DNA of 64,000 bases from Gigantopelta aegis (Eukaryota > Mollusca > Gastropoda > Neomphalida > Peltospiridae): assembly GCF_016097555.1 (NCBI RefSeq), contig NC_054702.1:62858650-62922649 (forward strand), written 5' to 3'. Positions 34,301 to 45,207 of the stretch are shown one piece after another. Position numbers and translations under genes: made by a program. Every line of letters starts with the position of its first letter. The first letter of the stretch is position 1. The notes under the pieces were generated by a model, which saw only the letters and a program-made list of their open reading frames with translations, did not search any database and was not told the origin of the DNA.

Positions 34301-37028
34301 ACATCCTCATCAGAATTCCTTGGACACTAAAAAACTGAGATTCACGTCGTACCGGTTTGGTTCTGTGAGTCAAGACACTTGTCTTTGTTTGTGGGACTTG
34401 ACAGAGGACGTCATTAAGCAGCCGTACGGCAGGACTAGAACCAGTGTTATTGCAAACTCGGCCAGTGCACTGCCCCGGTGTAATAGCTTGCCTAACTCTC
34501 AGAAAAACAATTCGGTTGGAAACAGTGATGTTCCAGCGATGGACTGTAATGCACACTCCATTCAGAATGCAGTGATAAATGCTGGAAATAAGTTTGCAAC
34601 ATTATCAGTGGCGGATCGGAAAGAAAGCCAGGAGAAGAAAGAACACAAGAGAAACTTCAGTTTGGCAAGTCGGAATACTGATAAAGTGAACGTTCTCAAG
34701 TCTAACCATGTCAGGCCTATAGATGAATCAATAAAACTTCTAGGTAGTTCGTGCTGTCCGAGACTTGACGAGGTTCCCGTGTTAGAGCCCGTCATTTGCA
34801 AGAGAGTGGCACATGAACGATTGACATCACTCGTGTTTCGGGAAGAGTGTATTGTAACTGCTTGCCAAGAAGGATTAGTGTACACATGGGCTAGACCTGG
34901 AAATGTAAGTTCTAATGTAAGTCTTTGGATGTTTTATTTTTTGTGTTAACTTCGTGTAGATCTTTAAAAGACCAAGAAAATATTGCCATATTCAAACATG
35001 AAAAAAAAAGAAAAAAGAATTAAACATTCATTGACACAAAATTAATTAAATTGCCATATATTTTTTTAAGACTTAAAAACTGCTGTAAATTTGTCATTGT
35101 CAAAAATGTTTCAATATTCTAATTATGGGTTATTCTGTGTCAAATCGCACCCAAAATGAGGAGAAATTAAACCCTACACGTTTGATTTTGCCAACATTTG
35201 GTATATAAGGTTATTTTTGCTGAAAATTATTATATTTAAATTTTAGCTTGATTGAACTAATGGTTTGGCCCATTCATTTTTGACGATTTTGGCAAAAATG
35301 TGCATGGCCACCAATTTTTAGATATCTTGGGAATCGTTTGTCTGATCAAGCTATAGCTTGAAATACCAGCTTTTTTCAGACACTTAATTTTAAAATTTTC
35401 AGGAAAATCAAAGAGGGTGGCATTTAGCCCATTGGGTGATTTGACATGGAATGACACTTACACCAATATTATTGGTTGATATGTTTGTTCTTTCATGATT
35501 ATTGTATTTGTTTTTAAACAAGTTTTGCATTCTAGAGTATATTTATTATTTAACCAGTTCAAGTAGATTATTCTACGTAATTTTTTCCATGTTGTGTATT
35601 ATTCTTAGATATGCAGGCCTAGGTGAAACAAGAATGCATTCATTGCCATTAACACCTTTCACTATTAAGTGAAGCAAGGTATTAAAAGCGTGGCAAAATA
35701 TGTCACGTTGGCTACTAAATTCATGATTCATTTCACTTTGCTTAAAGGCGCTCAATCACGGATTCGGTGGGCCTTATTTCTCTAAATATGGATTATAAAT
35801 GGAAATTACATTCATTTAGAATACCAGACCTAGTTATTGTATGATCCAAAACATTTTAATTGAACTACGATTGAGGGAATTCCATGACACGCTTTTTTTT
35901 TTAATTTGGAAGTCGTCTTGTGAAAAGTCATGAAAAATATGGCAAAACAAACTCATAGTGATGAGGCTATATATACGACAACCGTATCATGTATTTTTTA
36001 AATTTTATATAAACGACTGCCGTGTATAGAGACTTGGCAAATGAGGGTCGGCTATATACATGGTAAATAATAAAAAATATTATTTCATGACGAAAATAAA
36101 CAGTTTGAACATAAACTCCCCATTTATTATTATTATTATTATTATTATTATCAGGGCGTGTGCATGGAATTTAGCAGGGATAGAGTCTAGACAGTCACAA
36201 CACTATAGTGCTTGGTTCAAAAACGGATAACATGTTTTTCGTTAAACGTTTGCAAATTATTTTGACTAATTCGCAAAGTGGTCGTTTGGTTTAATGTATA
36301 GCGTTAAAAAACCCAGTATAGGGGCCTACTGTCACATGTTTTGCCATTCAAAGGTTGGCTTAATTATTACGTAACACAGTTGAATCCAGTTCTACGTGCA
36401 GGGACAAGTTCAGCCTGCCGTTTGTGCGTGTGTACAAGCACGTTAATCTTGCATTTTTATAGCCACTCCCCCCCTAGATAAAACACCTCCCCCCCAAAAA
36501 GGTAGTAGTAGAATAATAATAATGATAATAACTGTGTATTATTATTATTATTATTATCATGTTGGTAAAGTCACGTCGCCGTGGGGTGGGGTTGTTACAG
36601 AAACATTACATAAATTTAGACGGGAACCCAGAAGTCGTCTCAGCGTTGCTGGTATAAAAAATATGTATTTTGAGTTTATTGCCCCTTGCAATTTTGCACA
36701 TTTGAAATATGACTAAATACAGCAAAATAACCTTTTAGTCATACAGTGTATTTATTTGCGGTAAAATTAACTTTAAAAAAAATGTACGTAAGGAGCCTCA
36801 AAATTGCAATCGTTGTTAGTACGTGTACTGTCCGCAGTTAGTTTCTCTTTCAGATAATCCACCTCAGCAGCTGCTAATTTATTTATTTATTTATTTATTT
36901 ATTATTGTTCTTGTTACTTGTTTTTTAATTTGTTACTAATTTTTTGTTAATTCTCTAGGGTCAATATTACGCTATTCATGTGTCTATGGAAACCGTTCAC
37001 AAAAGGGTCCTCTACATTCATATCCTCC

Positions 37029-37071
<43 letters not shown>

Positions 37072-40000
37072 TGTTCAGAAAACGTACTGTTCGTACAGTA
37101 CTTAGTATGTATTCCTCCTGTTCCAGATGGTTCGGTAATATGGATCAGTCGAGTACTTACTCACCGCTTATATACATTTTTGCTGTGAATATAGCCAGCC
37201 CTCGGTCGCGGTGGCTATATACACGGCCGTCGTATATATAGTCACATCATATATAAACACCGTCTTAGTTCAGAGTATTCTTTAAAAATGTAACAATTCC
37301 TATTCCAAGTCAGCTGTTATGGCATATTTTGCATATTAATGAATTTAATAAGGTGGAAAATGAAGGTGTTTGTGATCTAGATGTTTAGAGTTTTTTGCGT
37401 ACGACTAACGAAAATTTACCTACAGATGCAAAGGCCTAACTAGTTGGGATTGTCGACGTTTAACATGTTTCTGTTAATAAAATAAATTAATATATAAGCT
37501 TATTATCATTCAGTACATGTTTTTATCATTTTTTATTAACTTATTTTCATTGTATTTTTTTTCTATTTACCCTACGTCACAGAGGACGGTCAAGCGTTCT
37601 CGTTACAAAAGCTTGGTAAATCATTTTGACACTGTGGTTATTCGGGGGTTGCCCATCACGTGACTACAAAAATAATATGTCACACCTCTTCGCTCCAAAT
37701 AGCCGTTATTTTTGCCTGAATTATGGACCGTTGACATAATTCAGTTATTTTTACAAAATATCAGTAATAAGGCGTATCATAAAATATTGTTTGCTTCCGG
37801 TTACCCGACCGACCCTAAAACTTGTTTTGTATATCCAAAAATGTTTTTTTAATATAACAACGATTTCCACGAAAACATTCCAAAACTATCACAAGCACTA
37901 ATTTGGTATCATTTAGGGGATAACCCTACTGTGTTTTCCGATTTGCGGACGTATATCGGTGGTTTTACTGTCGCAAATTTAGTTTTATTGGCGACCCGTT
38001 AGCCACGAAATGTTTTCTTCTAACAATTGATTGATGGAGTTACTTCCCTTCAAATTGAAGTTCGGTAACGTTTGTGAGATAACGGGCGAAGAGTCGGAAA
38101 ATTGTTTTCACGAATATATGCGATCTTTTCCAATTTACTCTACATCTAGCGTAGCGAGGTGTTCCGATTAATAATAATAATAATAATAACTATATTTAAT
38201 GATTTACTCCAGCGACAAACTGGCCTTGTAGAAATTTAGTGACCTTCTGGTAAACTAGGGGAGGGAATGTTTACCGATATTTATGGAGTTTACTGCCAAA
38301 TCAAATGATTAAATATGTCAGTAAGATCTCGATGCGTTTCATTATTTTGTGTAAGTGGTCACTGGGAACTTCGCGGGTTTCCTCTAAAAACAGTGTCAGA
38401 ATCATCTGAATGACCATGTGTTTGACGTCCAATAGCTGATGATATTAAAGATAAAAATCAATGTGCTCTAGTGGCATCGTTAAATAAAACAAACTTTACT
38501 TTTCAACATTCGTTTGAACATCCTGAGCTTTTGTACTGCATTTCTATTCATTGGACCAATTGATTGCTTCAAACCAAGTGTGTACTTTAATACTGGATGC
38601 ATACAGAATAAAACTAACGTTGCAAATTATAAAATTGGTAAGTCTACCATTTCTTAGATCTATACACTAGGAAAGATAATATTCATAACATTTTTTTTTA
38701 AATGTTATTGTTGGACAGATAAATATAGAACCCTTCTTGTCAGTTTTCATTAAAAGAAATTGTTATAACTTATTTACTGGTTTCTATCCAATTAAGGTTC
38801 AACCAAGTCTGTCCTGGACCAGTACAGAAGTTAAGTGTTAGTATGAGAGTAAACCTGCCTATTATTAAACAGCAAGGGGTCTTTTGTATGTACTGTCCCA
38901 CAGATAGGTTAGCACAATGTTGCCCTCAAAATCAAAATGCCTTGCCTTTTATAAATTTATAAGTTGCCCATGTAAAAAGAAGCCTTTAAACACACCTATG
39001 TGGATAATACTACATATTTCCTTTTTTTAATTAAGTTATGAAATAGATCTAGAAAATAAAATGGCCATACGGTTTTTGTCCTTTTGAAATTGTATAATGA
39101 AAAAAAAAAACCTTATATTTAAAACTGCACATAAAATATGCCCCCAAAACGTCACTTTACCATGCCTTACTTCATTTCTAGGAAAAACACTGTGATGAAT
39201 GGTATTGTTGGTTTGCATAATGCATTTCTATACATGCAGAGTTTATTTTGGATACCGGTAGTCAACACCTTTATTTAATATCCATAAATAAAATTATTTT
39301 CCAAAATAAAATGTTTTTCCTACCTGCCTACCCTATATTTTTCCAGCATGTAATAGGAAACAAGTAAAAAAAAATGTCCGGCCTAAGTGGGTTATGTTAT
39401 TTATGTAGATGGTTAAATAAAGTACTTTTAGCGACAAATCAAATCTATATATTTTCAGATAATACTTTGTTAGGTCATTAATTAGGTCAACCATCCGTGA
39501 CAAAGCGCCTTTAAACTACGTTTTAAATGGACCTATGTTAAACATCACCAGTGTTGTAGTTGTGATGAAGTGTAGCCTACTCTCGTATATATTCATGAAC
39601 ACAGGAAAACAAATTGTGTAAATCTGTCTACATATACATATACTTTATTTGAAAATGTTCATTAAGTCCGATTTCAATTTTTAGAGAAATAAGGTCCTTA
39701 AATCCGTGACAGTATGCCTTTAAAGGCACTCAGTCACGGAACTAGTGAACTAGGCCAGCGTTCAAAATAAGCACTTGTCCGTTTGTCCTGACAAGTAGAA
39801 ATCTTCTTGGACAAAAGTAAAGTTTGTTTTATTTAACAATGCCTCTAGAGCTGCTCGGACAAAGAAAATGTACCTCTAGTTGTCCAGTGGACAAGGAAAA
39901 ATGTTCAGTGCTATTTCATTTTGAGCAGTCAAACATCATCCTTGTAGTATTCGAATAAAACAAACCATATATTTGGACAACTGAAAATATTGGTGGACAA

Positions 40001-41555
40001 GTAGATTTCTAGATGTATTTGTCTGGTGGACTAGTAAAACATTATGCTTATTTCTATCACTGTAGACAGTGTTTATATACGATGTGGCTATATATACGAC
40101 GGCCATGTATATAGAGCCTCCGCTAACGAGGGTTGGTTGTAGGCGACACTGGAAAACATGTTACCCATTTTCGAACTGAGCACTATAGAGAAACTCTTGC
40201 CCCTGCTAAATTCCATGCACATGCGCCTGCAGTGGTAAAAAAATTTTGAGTTTCTGTTCCGACTGTTTATTATTTTATTTCAGCATATTCATCGTTATTT
40301 TGTCATGAAATAATATATTTTTAATTATTTGCCATGTATATAGCCGGCCCCCATTAGCCAAGTCTCTATACACGTCTGTCATTTATTTAAAATTCAAGGA
40401 TACATTACACAGCTGTGGTGTATATATAGCCTCATCACTACAAGTCGGTTTTGCCGTGCGTTTTATGACTTCTTACAAAAAGAGCTCAAATTTTTTAAAA
40501 TGAATGTCATGAAATTCCCTTGATCATGGTTCAATTAAAGTGTGTGGGATGGTACAGTAATGAGGTTTGGTATTCCAAATGAATGTAATTTCCATTTATA
40601 ATCCATATTTAGAGAAATAAGGCTGTTTGGAACACTTATCTAATGGCATTACGACATGTATGTTCAGCCAAAACGTTATATGGGGTAAACGATGGACACC
40701 CTAGGCATCCACTAAGGTGGGGTCTTGATATGTTACACAGGAGTTAAAGCTTTAAATTAAAATACAAACAGATGTCAACATGAGAAACATTGAGGGGAGT
40801 GATTAATTGCTCCCCTGAGTTAGATTTTGAATACCATTTAAGATATTACCCTGTTGATGCCATATAAATTCACATGCTAAAGGGAAGGAAGGAAGGAAAA
40901 TGTTTTATTTAACGACACACTCAACACATTTTATTTATGGTTATATGGCGTCAAGAGTCTCAAGACATGGTTAAGGACCACACAGATATAGAGAGAGGAA
41001 ACTTGATATTGCCACTTCGTGGGCTACTCTTTGATTAGCAGCAAGGGATCTTTTATATGCACCATCCCACACCAGATAGTACATTCCACGGCCTTTGTGA
41101 CACCAGTTGTGAAGCACTGATTGGAATGAGAAATAACCTAATGGAGCCACCGACTGGGATCATTTGCTAAAGGGAAATAAAAATTACTCGCCTTGAACTA
41201 GTCTAAAAGGCAAGGTCTGTGTAAACTGAAGTATTTGTGGACAGGTGCAACGTAAAACAATAAGTCCATTTAATAATGTATGAATTAGACAGTGTGGGGG
41301 CTTATTTTATTTTTTTAGAAATAATTTTTTAAAAATGTAATAATAAATTCTGCACTGGAATTCGGGATCTACTGTTAAAATTTCAATTCTTTTCAACATT
41401 TGATAGTATAGGCTGTTGGAGACTGACAAATGACAGCTGGAAGATATAAATTTGTTATAGCCATATAGGGTATATGTTATCCATTATATAGTTATTCTAA
41501 ATGATCAGTGAAAAATGTATAATTTGTTTTTATGTTTTAGGGACACGATGGATGA
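28066..41555 (+). CDS. WDR20: WD repeat protein 20, cofactor of USP12/USP46
   Basis: WDR20 binds and activates the USP12/USP46-WDR48 deubiquitinases. Exons: 28066-28314, 32001-32192, 33660-34904 and probably 41541-41555, all phase 0, giving about 566 residues (human 569). The protein opens MAAQSEGGGKDEIKTHFATR; FNVGRELYVYVYKGVKK, KRIYKGTMPTCHDFN and VGFTAGQVQLIDPVKKD follow. WD blades show DGFLRVFNFNSMEL, MKSYFGGLLCVCWSPDSKY, GGEDDLVTVWSF and YRFGSVSQDTCLCLWDLTED. A low-complexity insert (NSLPNSQKNN) precedes CKRVAHERLTSLVF and VTACQEGLVYTWARPG. The start sits in a TISU context. Introns are large and full of repeats. The last exon is the least certain part. Confidence 0.94.
30377..30426 (+). 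repeat. 25-bp unit duplicated in tandem, identical copies
   Basis: AGTATTGTGAATAAATCAAT plus CTGTG occurs twice without a difference, so the duplication is recent. Confidence 0.9.
31277..31461. mobile_element. 185-bp MITE with CAGTGTTCGAGATTAA ends
   Basis: Perfect 16-bp inverted ends CAGTGTTCGAGATTAA / TTAATCTCGAACACTG. Flanked by TCATG on both sides. The inside is built of GTATCCC/GGGATAC units in both orientations. The CAG-start suggests hAT, but I do not see an 8-bp duplication. Confidence 0.78.
31497..31590. repeat. (TATG)n microsatellite, about 23 units
   Basis: Uninterrupted ATGT tetranucleotide run in WDR20 intron 1. Confidence 0.96.
32001..32192 (+). CDS. WDR20: WDR20 exon 2
   Basis: Acceptor TCTTTTACAG, donor GAG/GTATTA, 64 codons: ADLTRPLDKRIYKG to DISKLYNEE. 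First propeller blade. Confidence 0.95.
32193..33659 (+). other. WDR20 intron 2
   Basis: Apart from the type C SINE there is only AT-rich intron sequence. Confidence 0.75.
32810..33066 (-). repeat. Type C SINE
   Basis: The minus strand carries a diverged head (near CATCAGTGGTGTCGTTGTGG), then TGGACAGACAACC and a tail with AATAAAGACGTC. Same family as 23319 and 60657. Confidence 0.78.
33660..34904 (+). CDS. WDR20: WDR20 exon 3 (most of the propeller)
   Basis: Acceptor ATTTTGCAG, 415 codons from RLIDKTKVTC to ARPGN, donor AAT/GTAAGT. A second in-frame donor (AAT/GTAAGT) lies 12 bases later at 34916 and would add VSSN. The central part between the blades (about 34190-34320 and 34450-34790) is poorly conserved, as in other WDR20 proteins. 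Confidence 0.95.
35127..35457. mobile_element. MITE with GTCAAATCNCACCCA-type ends
   Basis: Left end TTCTGTGTCAAATCGCACCC and right end (inverted) ATTCCATGTCAAATCACCCA match over about 20 bases. About 330 bp, no coding capacity. Confidence 0.65.
35744..36238 (+). repeat. Dispersed repeat, copy 1 of an inverted pair
   Basis: TTATTTCTCTAAATATGGAT, GAATTCCATGACACG, AGACTTGGCAAATGAGGG and AACGGATAACATG recur in reverse order and on the opposite strand at 40632-40153. Confidence 0.75.
36121..36151. repeat. (ATT)n microsatellite
   Basis: About ten ATT units inside the dispersed repeat; another short ATT run is at about 36537-36557. Confidence 0.9.
37030..37070. repeat. Run of 41 C
   Basis: A pure cytosine homopolymer; on the complementary strand it could form G-quadruplexes. 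The exact length may be a sequencing artefact. Confidence 0.85.
37160..37265. repeat. Fragment related to the 35.7/40.1 kb repeat
   Basis: GGTGGCTATATACACGGCCG and TCGTATATATAGTCACATC resemble the CTATATATACGAC stretches at about 35965 and 40087. Confidence 0.45.
38375..38508 (+). repeat. Type A SINE, 3' part
   Basis: GCGGGTTTCCTCTA, CGTCCAATAGCTGATGA and TGTGCTCTAGTGGCATCGTT, ending AATAAAACAAAC. The CCAATAGC core is shared with the LINE tail. Confidence 0.8.
38775..38930 (-). repeat. SINE debris
   Basis: CTATCCAATTAAGGTTCAAC (type C tail) runs into AGCAAGGGGTCTTTTGTATG (type A/B body); too decayed to place further. Confidence 0.5.
39430..39516. repeat. Second copy of the 4.6 kb repeat piece
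   Basis: GACAAATCAAAT, AATACTTTGTTAGGTCATTA and CCGTGACAAAGCGCCTTTAA match 4638-4724. Confidence 0.6.
39756..40062. mobile_element. MITE with CAG[C/T]G ... CACTG ends, copy 1
   Basis: CAGCGTTCAAAATAAGCACT at the left, TGCTTATTTCTATCACTG at the right (imperfect inverted ends). Repeated GGACAAGTAGATTTCTAG-type phrases inside. It includes a short SINE-tail piece near 39823-39850. Related copy at 47974-48215. Confidence 0.68.
40153..40632 (-). repeat. Dispersed repeat, copy 2 of the inverted pair
   Basis: Opposite orientation to 35744-36238; shares TAGAGAAATAAGG, CAAATGAATGTAATTTCCA and CTAAATTCCATGCACATGCG. Confidence 0.75.
40890..41160 (-). repeat. Type B SINE
   Basis: Tail AAATGTTTTATTTAACGACA, body TGATTAGCAGCAAGGGATCT, and CACCAGTTGTGAAGCACTGA. 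Head incomplete. Next to a short GGAA run. Confidence 0.85.
41541..41555 (+). CDS. WDR20: Probable WDR20 terminal exon (4 codons and stop)
   Basis: Acceptor TTTATGTTTTAG followed by GGA CAC GAT GGA TGA in the required phase, giving a C-terminus RPGN-GHDG. Vertebrate WDR20 also ends a few residues after RPGK from a separate exon. It rests on splice-site quality and length only. If the intron is retained, the protein ends a few residues past 34916 instead. Confidence 0.45.
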   Translation, partial: GHDG

Positions 41556-42550
41556 GTTTCATCACTGGTTGTTTCTGGCTAAAAGTAAAAGTACTTTAAT
41601 GTGCACAGTGCTGACAGGTATCTGAAAGATGTTCCAGATGTCATTTTGTTTCCACATTGACAGAGAGCCACGAGTGGATGGTGATGAGCAAGTATAGATT
41701 GACTGCTATGTATTGGGAGTTGATGGACGCAGTGACAGTTTTCTGGTCACATAGAACACTGCACAAGACACATTTTACTGTGTATTGGACCATGGTGTTA
41801 GGACCATTCTTGACGAGAACCAGCAAACGTGAAGAAAAAGTTAAAATGTCTAAATACACCTCAGCATTTTGTTAGTCACTGGCTTTTAGATGTGAAACGA
41901 GTACTTAGTAATATTGAAATGTCTTTTAGTAGCAATCTACCAACACATAAGATAGTTTTTAAAATTAGCAACAAAGTTTTAAGTTTCATTATAATATGTA
42001 CTGCTGCAAACTGGGCAGCACATACCACAGAAGAAGAATTGGTTTATGATCTGTTGCACCTCAACAGGAATCTCAGCTACATGGTGTTCATGTACGTCAG
42101 TGAGCTAAATCCCACTTAAATACCAAGTGTAAATGTTTAGTATATTGTGCACATCTAGCTTTCAATGGCCTTAAAGGTGCAGACCCTAGTTTTAACTTGG
42201 AAAAATGGACACTAAGTTTAGTTAATCTTCAAACCTGTAACACATTTGAATAAAGTTACAACAGAGTGAAAGAAGAGTATGTGATCGATTGATTAATTTT
42301 GTTGGTTGGTTAATGGTAAGGCTGGTATAAATCCTTAGTTTATATTACTGTCATGCATAAGCCTCAGTAGCTATTTTTCTTAATCTTAATGTTCAAAACT
42401 TTAACCCCCCCCCCAAAAAACCCAATAAAATAGTATGATTTTATTTTGATGTCTGAATAAAATAGAAGATTTAACAGTATCATAACTTATACTGTGATTC
42501 AAATACATTTTCAAACTACAGTTGAACCTGCCGTATATATATATAAAGAA
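41556..42550 (+). other. Presumed WDR20 3' UTR and flank
   Basis: No convincing coding frame; follows the proposed stop codon. The open frames at 41657-41875 and 41829-42119 have no recognisable homologue. Confidence 0.4.
42249..42254 (+). terminator. Candidate WDR20 poly(A) signal
   Basis: AATAAA about 690 bases after the proposed stop. Other hexamers follow at about 44427 and 44440 and further downstream, so a longer 3' UTR is possible. Confidence 0.3.
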
Positions 42551-42775
42551 CAAAGCTTGTTTTGTTTAACGACACCACTAGAGCACATTGATTTATTAAT
42601 CATCAGCAATTGGATGTCAGACATATGGTCATTTTGACAGTCATATATGATATAGAGGAAACTTGCTAAATTTTTCCATTAGTAGCAAGGGATCTTATAT
42701 ATGCACCATCCCACAGACAGGATAGCACATACATGGCCTTTGATATACCAGTCGTGGTGCACTGGCTGTGCTGCT
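42551..42775 (-). repeat. Type A SINE, head truncated
   Basis: Tail TTGTTTTGTTTAACGACACC and body CATTAGTAGCAAGGGATCTT, ending at GTGCACTGGCTGTG. Confidence 0.85.
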
Positions 42776-43532
42776 GTATATAGAGACCATAGTATAACAA
42801 GTACCAGTATCCAGATGTGTATGTTTACTTTCTCTTTGTATAAAAGACTATTTACACATCATACTTAAATAAAAAAACATAGGGTATAGGTGGACAGCTG
42901 TTTCCTTTGATACTCTAAACACTTAATAGCCAGTGATTAACAAATTTGTTTTAGTGTGTAGTGAAAGATAATGGATTTGTTTTTAATTGTGAGTGAGGGA
43001 TGGTGCTATTTTACTTTGTAAAAATCCATTGAACAATTTGCCTGATCAATAAGATTAAGATTTAAGCACTGTAATAAAAACTTTTTTAAAAATGTTTCAC
43101 CAGTTTGGCTCAACATTTTACAAGTGGTATTAGTAAATCTGGCATTTCAAATGAATAATATTATTGATGTGCTTAATTTTTAAAACCATATTGAATTCAT
43201 ACCTGTATTTTATTTTACAAAAACCAGTCCTGCATTTGGCAGTTTAGTTAACATGTCAGTCTTTTTATTTTAAAATGATATATACGACATGATAGTAAAC
43301 ATACATGGTATTTTTCCCCTTATTTAATGCACTCGGTAAGATTTTATTTTCAAAACATGGAAGAAACAGGTGGCAGAGTTTGCAATTTAGTAGATGACAA
43401 TTTAACCTTATGCCATCTGAAAATGAAAGACTATTAATACTAAATTACAAAGACATTGTTTAGTGGACGACTATGGTAATAACATCTAATTGTGGAATAG
43501 GATGCAAAGTCAAAACATTTGGAAAAAGTGGT

Positions 43533-43551
43533 GGGGGGGGGGGGGGGGGGG
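43533..43551. repeat. Run of 19 G
   Basis: A guanine homopolymer with a following GCGGG; quadruplex-prone. Confidence 0.85.
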
Positions 43552-45063
43552 CGGGATGTTGCAAAATATTCTGCCCACTGGTTTTGAATATTAATTATCT
43601 GTAAGATATTTCTGAGCTTGTGCCCAAACCAGCACTTTCTTTTGTGTTTTCAATTAATTTGTTGATTCAGTAATTGCCATTCAAGGCTTGTGAAATAAGT
43701 GATGTCAGGAGTGTGTGGGTTTCTTTCTTTTTTCTTTTTTTTTCTTCTTTTTTAACCAAGTGTGTACCATTGATCTACTGTGATAAAAAAATATTTTATG
43801 ATAGCTGTCATGTTGACAGTGGGACTGTACAAGCAGATGGAACCACATTTCATCTGAACGTTTTGTGTGATTTAAATCTGTGATGATAGATGCAGAATTA
43901 TTGTAGCATAATATTTATGTAATATGTGCATGGAGTATTTAATTAGTTGTTGCTGTTTGTTATTTAGTAAGTACTTGTTAAAGACCCGTGTTCTTGTTGC
44001 ATTTGCGATGAAGTTATGTAGATGCATGATTGAAAAGAATATATATATATATATATAATTAAGCAACTGTCAATATTTATGCAGATACATGTAGTCGGAC
44101 TTCAAGATACATGTATGCCTGTACATGTGTGTTTATTATTATATTATTATTATGGTGAAGTTGGTAGGAAAGGACTATGTTTTGTCAGTACTTTTTCAAT
44201 TTATTGCTATTCTCCTGCATGTGTACATCTGCTGTTCCCACTGGGGCCAAATGTAACATGTATTGGGGAAGTTATACCATTTTGTAACATATGAAAACAG
44301 GTTATTGTCAAGCTGTTATGCAAGATGACTTTCATCCACATAAAGGTTGTGTTAATTCATTTTCAGAGGTGATGTGCAATGAAACCTCATAAAAACCAAG
44401 CCGTTGTTTGAACCATATGTTCTTCAATAAATAAGTATGAAATAAAACTGTTACAGTGGGTGAGGTGTGGCACTTCTTTGAACTTTTAATCACCACATGT
44501 ACATTGATTGCTTAGCGGTTTAAATTGAGAAAGAAGGCTAAATTATGAGAAGTCTCAAGGTTAGTTATTTTAAGTTTATTTTAAAGTTTTAAATGACATG
44601 ATATGTGTGTAGGTATTGCTGTTCTGTTGGGAATGACATCAACAATTTTCATTTAACACTTAAGGTTTTGTTGTAGCTTTGTTCTCAGAAAATATACTGG
44701 CTAAGCTAATCAACTTGTACGTACACCTTGTCAAAGGGATGTCACTTGGCTGTGTGTGACACGTATATAGCATAAGACATATCGCACTACACATACTTAA
44801 AGGTATAAGAAGTCTATATATTTCTTCTTTTGTTTTTATATCATTTAATTTTGTTCATCGTAACAGATTGTCATAAATATATTGTCATGAACATATATTT
44901 TAATATTTCATTAATCTTTTTTTTTAAAACCTTCCTAGTGTAATAAATACATGTAACAGATTGGGATTGCACCACAACATTTAATTACATTTTCTTCATT
45001 GTTTAATAGCATCATTTCTTGAAAAACTAGTATATTATATCACATGCACACACAAAGAGAATA

Positions 45064-45207
45064 CAGTGAAACCTCTCAAAACCGGACCCTCTGTAAACCA
45101 AACTTCCCTCAAAATCGGACAGAAGAGAACATCTCTAAACTGGATCCCTCAACACTGGATTTTTTTTACTTGGTCCCTAGGGTGTCTGGTTCAGAGGAGT
45201 TTCACTG
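45064..45207. mobile_element. 144-bp MITE, CAGTGAAACC ends, TA target
   Basis: CAGTGAAACCTCTCAAAACC at the left and (inverted) CAGTGAAACTCCTCTGAACC at the right, flanked by TA on both sides. This matches the widespread Tc1/mariner-pogo style of short element. Confidence 0.78.

Larger units (their letters stand above)
34905..41540 (+). other. WDR20 intron 3 (6.6 kb, repeat-rich)
   Basis: Holds MITEs, SINE pieces, homopolymers and an inverted repeat pair. I see no host gene inside on either strand. Confidence 0.65.

Noticed and set aside
41657-42119. Two overlapping frames after the proposed WDR20 stop
   Set aside because: No homologue recognised and no splice logic; more likely 3' UTR.
43674-44294. 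Small frames in the 43-44 kb AT-rich stretch
   Set aside because: Short, low-complexity, no homology; kept only as unassigned sequence.
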